Assembly (NCBI GenBank): GCA_033063855.1
Contig: CP093831.1
Coordinates: forward strand, 25,606,001 to 25,670,000
Length of the DNA stretch: 64,000 nt
Direction: 5' to 3'
Source of the DNA: Smittia aterrima
Taxonomy: Eukaryota; Arthropoda; Insecta; Diptera; Chironomidae
The notes under the pieces were generated by a model. The model was not told the origin of the DNA. It worked only from the letters and a program-made list of their open reading frames with translations, and did no database searches. The position numbers and the translations under genes were made by a program. Shown piece after piece: positions 55,563 through 64,000 of the stretch (within the stretch, counting starts at the first letter, position 1; each line of letters opens with the position of its first letter).

Positions 55563-55819
55563 TTGAAACTAAATTTTATTTATCGAATTGCCGAACGTTA
55601 CAAAGATAATTTCTTGATAGTGACTAATGAATGTTGATAAATAAATGAGAAATAATTTTCTGAACACATCGACTTATTGCTGAACACTTTTAAAAGCTCT
55701 TCAAGTGCTGGTTAGACTCTGGAATTGATGAAAGCGAAATAAAATTTTATGCAAAATATTTTTTCTTTTTATATTTTATTTGGATTCAATTTTTAAAAAA
55801 AAATGTTTGCAAGTCATTC

Positions 55820-56920
55820 TCATTTGTCTGCTAAAATTTCTTCGTATGCTTTGCGATGGTCAATCAACTTCTTCAATTTCTCTGGATTTTCAATAAGTTT
55901 TTCGGGGACTTCCTCAGGAATTTTTGTGATAATTCGTTGAAATGCTTTCTCCTTCAGTTGTTGAGATGACAATTGATGTGCGAACAAGAAAGTGTCCCAA
56001 ACATTTTCATCGTTAATTTGATCGCCAATTAATTTTTTGTAAAACAATTTCATGGCTTTAACTTTGAATTTGATGGCAATTTCGTAGTTTTCCTTTGCGT
56101 TTCCACCTTCCGTGGCCTCATTCGTGTAAATGAATTTCAGCAAAGCTTCAACAGAGTTCGAGCTGAAGTCTGAAATTTTTAACTCCGTCGCCTCGTTTGG
56201 TTCTTCAAAGATTTGAGCGAACACTTTGCTTTGCATTCCCAAAATATTCTTGTGAACTTTGAACTTCTTCTCGCCTGCGATGATCGTGAGATCAGAGAAC
56301 TTTCCTGAAGCCCAAATTTCTTTGACCTTCGGATTGAAGTCCACTGAATTTTTGACGCATGTCTCGTCGATCACTTTCATCAGCTCTTCAAGTGATTCTA
56401 ATGATCGACCATATCCTGGCCAGCACCAAGCACTCATGTCTTTGGTTCCATAAAGATCCACTTTGACATTTTCTCTTCCAAGCAAAGGTTTTAAAAACTT
56501 CGATGACGTGAACTCAATTTTGTTTTCGCGGAATGAAACTTTTCGTAAGTTTGGCATTTCTGTCAGCAAATCGTCCGGAATTGATTTCAATTGGCAATCT
56601 TCGACACAAAGATCAACAAGTCCCTCGAGTCCTTTTAAATCGTCTTTTGAAATTTCTTTGATGCCAGAGCCACTTATATGCAAACGAATAAGATTAGGAA
56701 AATGCTTTTCGAGACCACGAGGAAAATAATCGAGTTCAGTTGTTGTCGTGAACCAAACGCACAAGACGTCATTGTGAGTTTTCCCTGATTTGTGAATTCC
56801 TTTGAATTCTGTAATCTCATGATCCTTCTCCGTTATGTTTGCTTTGCTTATTTTGCACTGATAATGATTTGCATTTAATGAACGACTTGCACCAACACTA
56901 AATTCACAATTGATCTCCAT
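55820..56920 (-). CDS. LRR-BTB protein 4 (366 aa)
   Basis: MEINCEFSVGASRSL start; YQCKISKANIT cap, LRRs at about 62-165 (GLEKHFPNLIRLHI, LKGLEGLVDLCV, IPDDLLTEMPNLRKVSF), a short linker, and BTB at about 203-295 (FSDLTIIAGEKKFKVHKNIL). BACK-like helices (ENVWDTFLFAHQLSSQQLK) run to ADK. The linker after ETCVK is shorter than in genes 1, 2, 5 and 6. Intronless. The second copy of the conserved flank precedes it, shared with the divergently transcribed F-box gene starting at 57302. Confidence 0.82.
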   Translation of the reverse strand: MEINCEFSVGASRSLNANHYQCKISKANITEKDHEITEFKGIHKSGKTHNDVLCVWFTTTTELDYFPRGLEKHFPNLIRLHISGSGIKEISKDDLKGLEGLVDLCVEDCQLKSIPDDLLTEMPNLRKVSFRENKIEFTSSKFLKPLLGRENVKVDLYGTKDMSAWCWPGYGRSLESLEELMKVIDETCVKNSVDFNPKVKEIWASGKFSDLTIIAGEKKFKVHKNILGMQSKVFAQIFEEPNEATELKISDFSSNSVEALLKFIYTNEATEGGNAKENYEIAIKFKVKAMKLFYKKLIGDQINDENVWDTFLFAHQLSSQQLKEKAFQRIITKIPEEVPEKLIENPEKLKKLIDHRKAYEEILADK

Positions 56921-56945
56921 GTTGAATTAAATTTATTTTCTTAAA

Positions 56946-57167
56946 TCGAGATCCTTCAACTTTGAAATTCTGTCTAGAAGTGAAGGAAAGTTTTTTGTCG
57001 ATGCTAACGAAGGATGATTTTCGTTCTTGTATTTGTTGCTTTCGGGATCGTTTCGTGATCGTCGGCAGGTAAAAAGAAATTTATGTAAAACTCGGAGGCG
57101 TTTATGAGGCTCAGGTCATTTTCGGAGAAATTAACATAATAACGGAAAATCTTTTTGCTGAAGTTCA
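56946..57167. repeat. Conserved upstream flank, copy 2 (divergent promoter region)
   Basis: Lies between the divergent starts at 56920 (minus, LRR-BTB) and 57302 (plus, F-box). It is about 85-90% like copies 1 and 3 by eye. It may act on both genes. Confidence 0.65.
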
Positions 57168-57301
57168 GCAATGTCCTTCGTGTCGGGTATGTCACTTTAA
57201 ATTTTCTCTTTTCGGCAAGCTTAGAAAAATCAGAAGAACGAGAAAAATATTTTAAATTGTTTATAGACTGAAATTAGGAAAATTCGAATCTCAAGGAAAA
57301 C

Positions 57302-58832
57302 ATGAGCAAGGAAAATTTAATTTCACCGATCCCAGTCTTGGGAGAAGATGATTTGTTGGAAATATTTAAATCTTGCGATGTTGAAACATTAAAACGCTGC
57401 ACACTTGTCTGCAAAGAGTAAGTTCATTACAAAATTCGTCAATTAATTCATAACAATTAAACTTTTCTTTAATTTTAGCTGGAACAGAATAATTGGAGAC
57501 TCATCCAAAGTAATGAGCAAATTCAAGTTAAGGTTTGGATTATGTGCTCGATGGAAAGAAAAAGGAAATGAAATCGCAGAAACTCGTCGCAAATATCAAA
57601 CGATCGTCATCAATTCAATTGAAATTGATGAAAAATTCAAAATAATTCTGGAAAAATTATCAGAAAACATTTACGAGCTCGAAATAATTAAAGTTGATGT
57701 CGACGCTGAAGATCTCAGCTTCATCTTGAGTTCTACAAAGAATCTTCAAAATCTTGTCATCCGGGAATGCTCGATAGAGAATACAGGCCAACTTACTTTT
57801 GACATGAGCTCAATCAAATCTGTGAGCATCATTGAAAGTAGTTGGGAATTTATGAATTTCATGGAAAACGCTAAAGTTCGATTCTTGAGCATTTCACCAA
57901 AAAAATGTGGAACTCTCAACGCAACTTTCTTTGAAAATTTCATGGAAAAGCAAACATCACTTCAGTCATTAGCTTTATGCGTTCCGCGCAACTTCTTCAG
58001 TCAATTTAACTTTCGACCAATGCAAATTACTGAACTCGCAATTGATTTTAAACTTGTGGACTATTTGTCATTTGCTGCAGATGGAATTATACATTTCCTT
58101 GAGAACTGTCCATCACTTCAAAGTCTGGAAATATCAGGAAAGATGAGCCTGAGAATTTTCCATTTTATTGTGGATCAATTGAAGATCACAAGATTATATG
58201 TCAATGTAAGTCTCGAATTTTCTTTTCCAACCAGTCCCAATTATTATCTAAAAACGCTTGTAATCGCATACAAAGTGAAATATTCGAATGAAATTGAAGG
58301 ATTACTTCGAGTCTATCCATCGATAGAAAAGATTGTGACTAAATCGAATCCAAGATCTTTAGTAAAGGAAACGTTAAACTTAATATCCATCAACTGCTCA
58401 GAGCTGAAAGATTTGTACTTTTCTGCACTTCGATCCGATACAGAACCAGTAACGATACCAACTCTTGAGACATTGCGAGCAGATTTCGCTGATGCTGATT
58501 CGTTGAAAAGATTCTGCATCGCCAATCCCTCGATCGAGAATCTCATCATAAATCAGTCGATTAACAATCAAAATGATTCGACTAATGACGAGATCATGAA
58601 CACGATCACATCAAGTTTACCCAATCTCAGATACATGTTCTTTGAACATAAATTCTTGCCAACAACTTTTGTAGAAATGATTTCACGAAATTGCAGAAAC
58701 TTTCAGCTACTCGAGTACTTCGATGACGCTATAGAAGGAAGTTTTGTTGAACCAAATTTTCGAATTATAAAACGATTTAAAAATAAAGGAAAGTTTTATG
58801 CTTTTGAAGGTTCATTGTGGAAGTCGATTTAG
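57302..58832 (+). CDS. F-box/LRR protein, second subfamily, copy a (489 aa)
   Basis: The exons are 57302-57417 and 57479-58832; the 61-bp intron is phase 2 with donor gtaagt and acceptor aattttag. Exon 1 starts MSKENLISPIPVLGEDDLLE, and the splice completes a canonical F-box (LLEIFKSCDVETLKRCTLVC then KDWNRII) at residues 13-47, with the tryptophan kept. The large second exon encodes irregular LRRs: YELEIIKVDVDAEDL, LQSLEISGKM, LKTLVIAYKV, LRADFADADSL and LPNLRYMFF. It is a probable Skp1-binding substrate receptor, unlike the minus-strand array in both sequence and intron position. Confidence 0.83.
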
Positions 58833-59297
58833 AAAAGACTGGAAATAAATGTTTGCATGTAAAGAAGTTAATTTATTTTATTCTCTTTATTTATAGTTTA
58901 CATTAAGAATTATTTTAATCTCGAGATCCAAAATTTTTTTTTTCTTAACTAGAGATTCTTAAACTTTGAAATTCTGTCTAGAAGTGAAGGAAAGTTTTTT
59001 TTTGTCAATGCTTGCGAAGATGTTATTCGTTCTTGTATTTGTTGCTTTCGGGATCGTTTCGTGATCGTCGGTAGGTAAAATGAAATTTATGTAAAACTCG
59101 GAGGCGTTTATGAGGCTCAGGTCATTTTCGGAGAAATTAACTTCCATAAATCTTTTCGTGAAGTTCGTCAGGAATTTTGTCGGGTATGTCACTTTAAATT
59201 TTCTCTTTCGGAAGTTTAGAAAAATCAGAAGAACGAACAAAAATATTTTAAATTGTTTATGGACCGAAATAAGGAAAACTCGAATCTAAAGGAAAAC
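58833..59297. repeat. Spacer between the two plus-strand F-box genes, with flank copy 3
   Basis: 58955-59145 is the third copy of the conserved flank found at 54645 and 56946. No LRR-BTB gene lies beside it, so the duplication copied the flank together with the F-box gene. A minus-strand frame (FSENDLSLINASEFYINF) is open in copies 2 and 3 but is not called as coding. Confidence 0.6.
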
Positions 59298-60827
59298 ATG
59301 AGCAAGGAAAATTTAATTTCACCGATCCCAGTCTTGAGAGAAGACGATTTGTTGGGAATATTTAAATCTTGCGATGCTGAAACATTAAAACGCTGCACAC
59401 TTGTCTGCAAAGAGTAAGTTCATAACAAAATTGTCAATTAATTCATAACAATTAAACTTTTCTTTAATTTTAGCTGGAACAGAATAATTGGAGACTCATC
59501 CAAAGTAATGAGCAAGTTCAAGTTAAAGTTTGGAGCTCAATGGAAAGAAGAGAAAAAAGGAATCGAAGAAACTTGTCGCAAATATCAAACGATCGTCATC
59601 AATTCGATTGAAATTGATGAAAAATTCAAAATATTTCTGGAAAAATTATCAGAAAACATTTACGAGCTCGAAATGATTAAAGTTTTTATCGACGCTGAAG
59701 ATCTGAGTTTCATCTTGAGTTCTACAAAGAATCTTCAAAATCTTGTCATCCGGGAATGTTGGATAGAGAATGCAGGCAAACTTACTTTTGACATGAGTTC
59801 AATTAAATCTGTGAACATCATTGAAAGTAGTTGGAAATTCTTTGACTTCATGGAAAACGCTCAAGTTCGTTTCTTGAGCATTTCACCAAAAAAATGTGGA
59901 ACTCTCAAAGAAATTTCCTTTGAAGATTTCATGGAAAAACAAAAATCACTTGAGTCATTAGCTTTATGTGTTCCAAACAACTTTTTCATCCAAAGTAACT
60001 TTCGACCAATGCAAATTACTAAATTTGCGGTTGACTTCGGACTTGTGGATTTGGATTATTTATCATTTGCTGAAGCTGGAATTACCAATTTCTTAGAGAA
60101 CTGTCCATCACTTCAAAGTCTGGAAATATCAGGAAAAATGAGCCAGAGAATTTTCCGTTTTATTGTGGAGGAATTAAAGATCACAAGACTATATGTCAAT
60201 GTTAGTCTCGAATTTGTTTTTCCAACCAGTCCCAATTATTATCTAAAAACGCTTGTAATCGCATTCGGAGTGAAAGATTCGAATGAAATTGAAGGATTAC
60301 TTCGAGTTTACCCATCGATAGAAAAGTTTGTGACTGAGTCGAATTCAAGATCTTTAGTCAAAGAAACGTTGAATTTAATATCCAGCAACTGCTCTGAGCT
60401 GAAAGATTTGTACTTTTCTGCACTTCGATCCGAAACAGAACCAGTAACGATACCAACTCTTAAGACATTGCGAGCAGATTTCGCTGATGCTGATTCGTTG
60501 AAAAGATTCTGCATCGCCAATCCCTCGATCGAGAATCTCATCATAAATCAGTCGATTCATAATCAAAATGATTCGACTAATGACGAGATCATGAACACGA
60601 TCACATCAAGTTTACCCAATCTCAGATACATGTTCTTTGAACATAAATTCTTGCCAACAACTTTTGTCGAAATGATTTCACGAAATTGCAGAAACTTTCA
60701 GTTACTCGAGTACTTCGATGACGATGTCGATGGAAAGTTTGTTGAACCAAATTTTCGAATTATAAAACGATTTAAAAATAAAGGAAAGTTTTATGCTTTT
60801 GAAGGTTCATTGTGGAAATCTATTTAG
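59298..60827 (+). CDS. F-box/LRR protein, second subfamily, copy b (489 aa)
   Basis: The exons are 59298-59413 and 59474-60827, with the same phase-2 intron as copy a. The length is the same, although two small indels offset each other: copy b lacks two residues after FGAQWK and has two extra in LVDLDYLSF. The F-box is intact (LLGIFKSCDAETLKRCTLVC then KDWNRII). Substitutions are spread through the first two thirds; the last third (from about SLVKETLNLIS) is nearly identical to copy a, down to the 3' end. Probable recent tandem duplicate with the same role. Confidence 0.83.
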
Positions 60828-60998
60828 AAAAGACTGGAAATAAATGTTCACTTGCATGTAAAGAAGTTAAATTATTTTATTCTGTTTATTTGTAGTTTAC
60901 TTTAAGAATTATTTTAATCTCGAGATCCAATATAAAATTATTAATAAAATTATTATTTTAAAAAAATTACTTTCAAGTTGATTAATCTCAATTTTCAT

Positions 60999-62120
60999 TC
61001 ATTTGTCTGTTAAAGTATCTTCGTATGCTTTGCGATGTTCGATCAATTTCTTCAAGCTCTCAGGATCTTCCATTAATTCGACAGGAACTTCGTCAGGAAT
61101 TTTGCTAATGATTTGTTGAAATGCTTTCTCCTTCAGACTTTGCGATGCGAATCGATGAGCGAACAAGAAAGTGTCCCAGGCGTTTCCATCGTCAATTCGA
61201 CTGTAAATAACTTTCTCGTAATGTAATTTCATTGGTTCAACTTTGAAGTTGTTGGCAATTTCAAAGTTTTCCTTTGCATTTTGCTTTTTTGTGACTTCAC
61301 TCGTGTAAATGAATCTCAGCAAATTCTCAACTGACTTTGCACTGAAGTCTGAAATTTTTATTTCTGCCGCCTCGCTTTGATGTTCAATAATTTGTGCGAA
61401 CACTTCGCTTTTCGTTTTTAAAACCTTTTTATGGACTTTAAACTTCTTTTCACCTGCGATGATCGTGAGATCAGAGCCGTCTCCTGTAAGCCACATTTCT
61501 TTGATTTTCTTTGGGTACCTCAACTTCACGACATCCGGAACAAAAGTGAATGTATCCTTGATGCACTTCTCGTCTATTAACTTCATCAGCTCTTCAAGTG
61601 ATTCTGTTGAACCTTCGTCTCCTGGCCAGAAGCAAGCGTCAATGTTTTTGTTTTTTCGAAGATCCACTAAAACATTTTCTCTTCCAAGCAATGGCTTTAA
61701 AAATTCTGAAGACGTCAACTCGATTTTGTTCTCGTAGAATGAAACTGTTCGTAAATTTGGCATGTCACTGAACAAGTCGTCTGGCAATGATTTCAATCGG
61801 GTATCGTCAATCATAAGTTGAACAAGTCCCTCGAGTCCTTTCAGATCATTTCTTGAAATTTCTTTAATTTTACATTCATTTATTTCCAAGTGAGTGAGAT
61901 TAGGAAAATGCTTTTCCAGACCTCGAGGAAAATAGTTCAATAATCTTCTGAAGAAGTAAATATGCGTGACATCTTCGTTACTTTTTCCTTCTTTGTGCTT
62001 TCCGTTAAATTCAAGAATCTCATCATCTCTCCCAAAACTGTGAGGTGTGTATTTTATACGGCACTCGTAGCCAGTCGACGCACAAATAGAAAACTCGCAT
62101 TTTAATGTTAATAAAGTCAT
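60999..62120 (-). CDS. LRR-BTB protein 5 (373 aa)
   Basis: The N-terminus MTLLTLKCEFSICASTGYEC differs from the MEINCEF form but keeps the two cap cysteines. The LRRs are at about 65-165 (GLEKHFPNLTHLEI, LKGLEGLVQLMI, LPDDLFSDMPNLRTVSF). The BTB domain is at about 215-300 (GSDLTIIAGEKKFKVHKKVL), with GDG in place of the usual GKF before SDLT. BACK-like helices (GNAWDTFLFAHRFASQSLK) run to the end. Intronless and intact. The closest relative is the gene at 62585-63703. Confidence 0.8.
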   Translation of the reverse strand: MTLLTLKCEFSICASTGYECRIKYTPHSFGRDDEILEFNGKHKEGKSNEDVTHIYFFRRLLNYFPRGLEKHFPNLTHLEINECKIKEISRNDLKGLEGLVQLMIDDTRLKSLPDDLFSDMPNLRTVSFYENKIELTSSEFLKPLLGRENVLVDLRKNKNIDACFWPGDEGSTESLEELMKLIDEKCIKDTFTFVPDVVKLRYPKKIKEMWLTGDGSDLTIIAGEKKFKVHKKVLKTKSEVFAQIIEHQSEAAEIKISDFSAKSVENLLRFIYTSEVTKKQNAKENFEIANNFKVEPMKLHYEKVIYSRIDDGNAWDTFLFAHRFASQSLKEKAFQQIISKIPDEVPVELMEDPESLKKLIEHRKAYEDTLTDK

Positions 62121-62339
62121 ATCGAACTGAATTTATTATTTTTCTTCACTCGGGAACCTTTAACTTCGAATATTTGTTAAGAACTGAAAAAAAATGTTTT
62201 ATTTCTTGTTACTTAGTGGTAAAGACGATTCGCATTTGTAGTCGTAGGGATTAATTTGAGATAGAAATTGTCCTCAGGTATAAAAAGATTAAGAACATAA
62301 GTACCCCACACTCTCTCTATCTTTCAGCGTCTTGACAAA

Positions 62340-62513
62340 GATAACAACATAACTAGATGCGACACTTCGCCAAAATCGGTTTGAGAAAGGTTGCATTGTT
62401 GTTAATTTCACTTTGTGTGATTCCGTTTCGGAATGGACCGAAATGTATGATTAACAACAAATCAATGCAATTCCTTTCTGAAGTTCAATGTCGTATCTAG
62501 TTATGTTGTTATC
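62340..62513. repeat. Foldback (hairpin) element, 174 bp
   Basis: The left arm gataacaacataactagat... (62340-62406) is inverted at 62450-62513, with about 65-base arms matching at most positions and perfectly for the outer 19 bases except the final one or two. The loop is about 43 bases and itself contains tccgtttcgga. No coding content. It is a MITE-like foldback element or a long hairpin transcript source. Confidence 0.65.
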
Positions 62514-62584
62514 TATGGTCTTTAAATAAAAATCTCGAGTAAATTTCTTGAATGCAAAAAAAGTTTTGTTCATTTTATTTCAAA

Positions 62585-63703
62585 TTATCCCAAAGATATC
62601 TGTTTAACATTTCTTTTATTAATTTGTCGAATCAACTTCCTAAAACTCGCAGGATCCTCCATTAATTCGACAGGAACTTCGTCAGGAATTTGGCTAATGA
62701 TTTGTTGAAATGCTTTTTCTTTCACTTGTTGAGATGAGAATCGATGAGCGAACAAGAAAGTTTCCCAAGCATTTCCATCGTTAATTCGATTGTAAATATG
62801 TTGCTCGTAAATCGATTTCATTGCAAGAACTTTAAAATTGTTGGCAATTTTGAAGTTTTTCATTGCATTTTGCCTTTTTGGGACTTCACTCGTGTAAATG
62901 AATTTCAGCAAAGCCTCAACTGACTTTGCACTGAAGTTTGGAATTCTTATTTCCGTGGCCTCGCTTTGATCTTCAATGATTCGAGCGAACACTTCGCTTT
63001 TCATTTGTAAAACTTTCTTATGAACTTTAAACTCCTGTTCTCCTGCGATGATCGTGAGATCAGAGAACTCTTTTGAATAATAAATTTCACAGAGTTCTGA
63101 AGCGGTGATCACGAGATCAGGAACAGTGTAATGAGCAGGATTGATGCACTTCTCGTCTATCAACTTCATGAGCTCTTCAAGTGATTCTGTTGAAGCGTCA
63201 TCTGCTGGCCAGAGGCAAGCGTCAATGCTTTTGTTTTTACGAAGATCCACTGTGACGCTTTCTCTTCCAAGCAAAGGCTTTAAAAGTTCTGATGACGCGA
63301 ACTCGATTTGGTTCTCGTAGAATGAAACTTCTCGTAAGTTTGGCATTTCAGTGAACAAATCGTCCGGCAATGACATCAATTGACATTCATCAATTAAAAG
63401 TTCAACAAGTCCCTCGAGTCCTTGTAGATCATCTTTTGTAATTTCCTTTATTCCACAGTTAGTTATTTCCAAGTGAGTGAGATTAGGAAAATGCTTCTGG
63501 AGACCTCGAGGAAAACAGTTCAATTTTTTCCAAAAGAAGTAAACACATTTTACGTCTTCGTGACTTTTTCCTTTTTTGTGCTTCCCGTAAAATTCTTCAA
63601 TCACATCTTCTTTCCTTAAGGTGAATCCTGTTCTTCTTATTTTGCAGTCGTAGCCTGTCAACGAACAAATAGAAAAGCGGCTTGGATATCTTACTGATCT
63701 CAT
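62585..63703 (-). CDS. LRR-BTB protein 6 (372 aa)
   Basis: Starts MRSVRYPSRFSICSLTGYDC, matching gene 5's N-terminus more than the MEINCEF group. LRRs at about 65-165 (GLQKHFPNLTHLEI, LQGLEGLVELLI, LPDDLFTEMPNLREVSF). The linker contains ELCEIYYSKEF just before the BTB domain (FSDLTIIAGEQEFKVHKKVL, about 215-300). BACK-like helices follow (GNAWETFLFAHRFSSQQVK). The last residues (RQINKRNVKQISLG) diverge from the HRKAYE ending of its relatives, suggesting a frameshift or indel near the stop. Intronless. Confidence 0.8.
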   Translation of the reverse strand: MRSVRYPSRFSICSLTGYDCKIRRTGFTLRKEDVIEEFYGKHKKGKSHEDVKCVYFFWKKLNCFPRGLQKHFPNLTHLEITNCGIKEITKDDLQGLEGLVELLIDECQLMSLPDDLFTEMPNLREVSFYENQIEFASSELLKPLLGRESVTVDLRKNKSIDACLWPADDASTESLEELMKLIDEKCINPAHYTVPDLVITASELCEIYYSKEFSDLTIIAGEQEFKVHKKVLQMKSEVFARIIEDQSEATEIRIPNFSAKSVEALLKFIYTSEVPKRQNAMKNFKIANNFKVLAMKSIYEQHIYNRINDGNAWETFLFAHRFSSQQVKEKAFQQIISQIPDEVPVELMEDPASFRKLIRQINKRNVKQISLG

Positions 63704-64000
63704 AGCGAACTGAATTTATTATTTTTCTTTGCTCGAGAACCTTAAACTTTGAAGATTTGTTAAGAACTGAAACAAATATTTTATTGCTTGTTATTTAGTG
63801 GTAAAGATTCGCACTTGGTGGCTTGAGGAATCCCTACTAGGGATCGATTTATGTTAGGAATTATCCTCAGGTAGAAAAAAAAACTTAGGTTTAGAAAGAT
63901 TTTATTTTATTAATTCAAAAATGATTTAAATTTGAGCGTCTTGAAGTGAAAGCCAAGAATGTCAATCTATTTGAGTGGAAATTCATTCTATTTTCTCAAA
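63704..64000. other. 5' flank of LRR-BTB gene 6
   Basis: The first about 60 bases (gaactgaatttattatttttctt...gttaagaactgaaa) closely match the 5' flank of gene 5 (62124-62188), supporting a shared promoter-proximal region. Nothing else is seen before the window ends. Confidence 0.5.

Noticed and set aside
57004..57195. Minus-strand frame with NFSENDLSLINASEF, also open at 58959-59240
   Set aside because: Lies in the conserved non-coding flank; copy 1 at 54.7 kb has a frame change, and there is no plausible start or partner exon.
1..64000. CRISPR arrays, bacterial operons, tRNA or rRNA genes
   Set aside because: None seen. The genes have spliceosomal introns and eukaryotic domain types; no tRNA B-box context was found outside coding sequence by eye.

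Overview
The window looks like nuclear DNA of an insect, most likely a nematoceran fly and plausibly a chironomid midge. The base composition is AT-rich. Most genes are intronless or have short introns of about 50-90 bp. There are insect-type divergent ionotropic receptors (IRs), a SLC35B-type PAPS transporter, and tandem arrays of F-box/LRR and LRR/BTB genes. The species cannot be fixed from sequence alone.

Layout. 1-5.2 kb: the tail of an upstream gene, then non-coding DNA. 5.2-22.6 kb: three minus-strand genes for secreted proteins (5179-7362, 8556-11274, 21377-22620). All three carry two cysteine pairs, with a phase-2 intron at the same place between the pairs, so they look like one family. 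Between the second and third lies a 3.3-kb tandem duplication (12.8-19.7 kb). Each unit carries an intact three-exon IR gene bracketed by a 64-bp inverted repeat. 22.6-27 kb shows no gene.

27-42.6 kb: a minus-strand array of F-box/LRR genes, with seven intact, one truncated, one broken, and three C-terminal fragments. Several share a non-coding 5' exon whose short intron ends at or just before the ATG. The array is interrupted at 34.85-36.78 kb by a 1.94-kb segment with a perfect 20-bp terminal inverted repeat. That segment carries a pogo/CENP-B-type HTH gene with an AT-hook and one frameshift. 42.7-49 kb and 50.2-52.1 kb hold no recognisable gene; between them is Papst2 (49034-50186), with an apparent GC-AG intron.

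52.1-63.7 kb: six minus-strand intronless genes, five joining an N-terminal LRR domain to a C-terminal BTB/BACK region and one truncated to the LRR part. Nested among them are two plus-strand F-box/LRR genes of a different subfamily.

How the parts may work together: F-box proteins load substrates onto Skp1-Cul1 ligases and BTB proteins onto Cul3 ligases. The right-hand part of the window is therefore a rapidly turning over cluster of candidate ubiquitin-ligase substrate receptors, with LRRs as the likely recognition surface. The left-hand part encodes secreted proteins and candidate chemoreceptors. Functions are inferred from domain recognition by eye; no database search was run.
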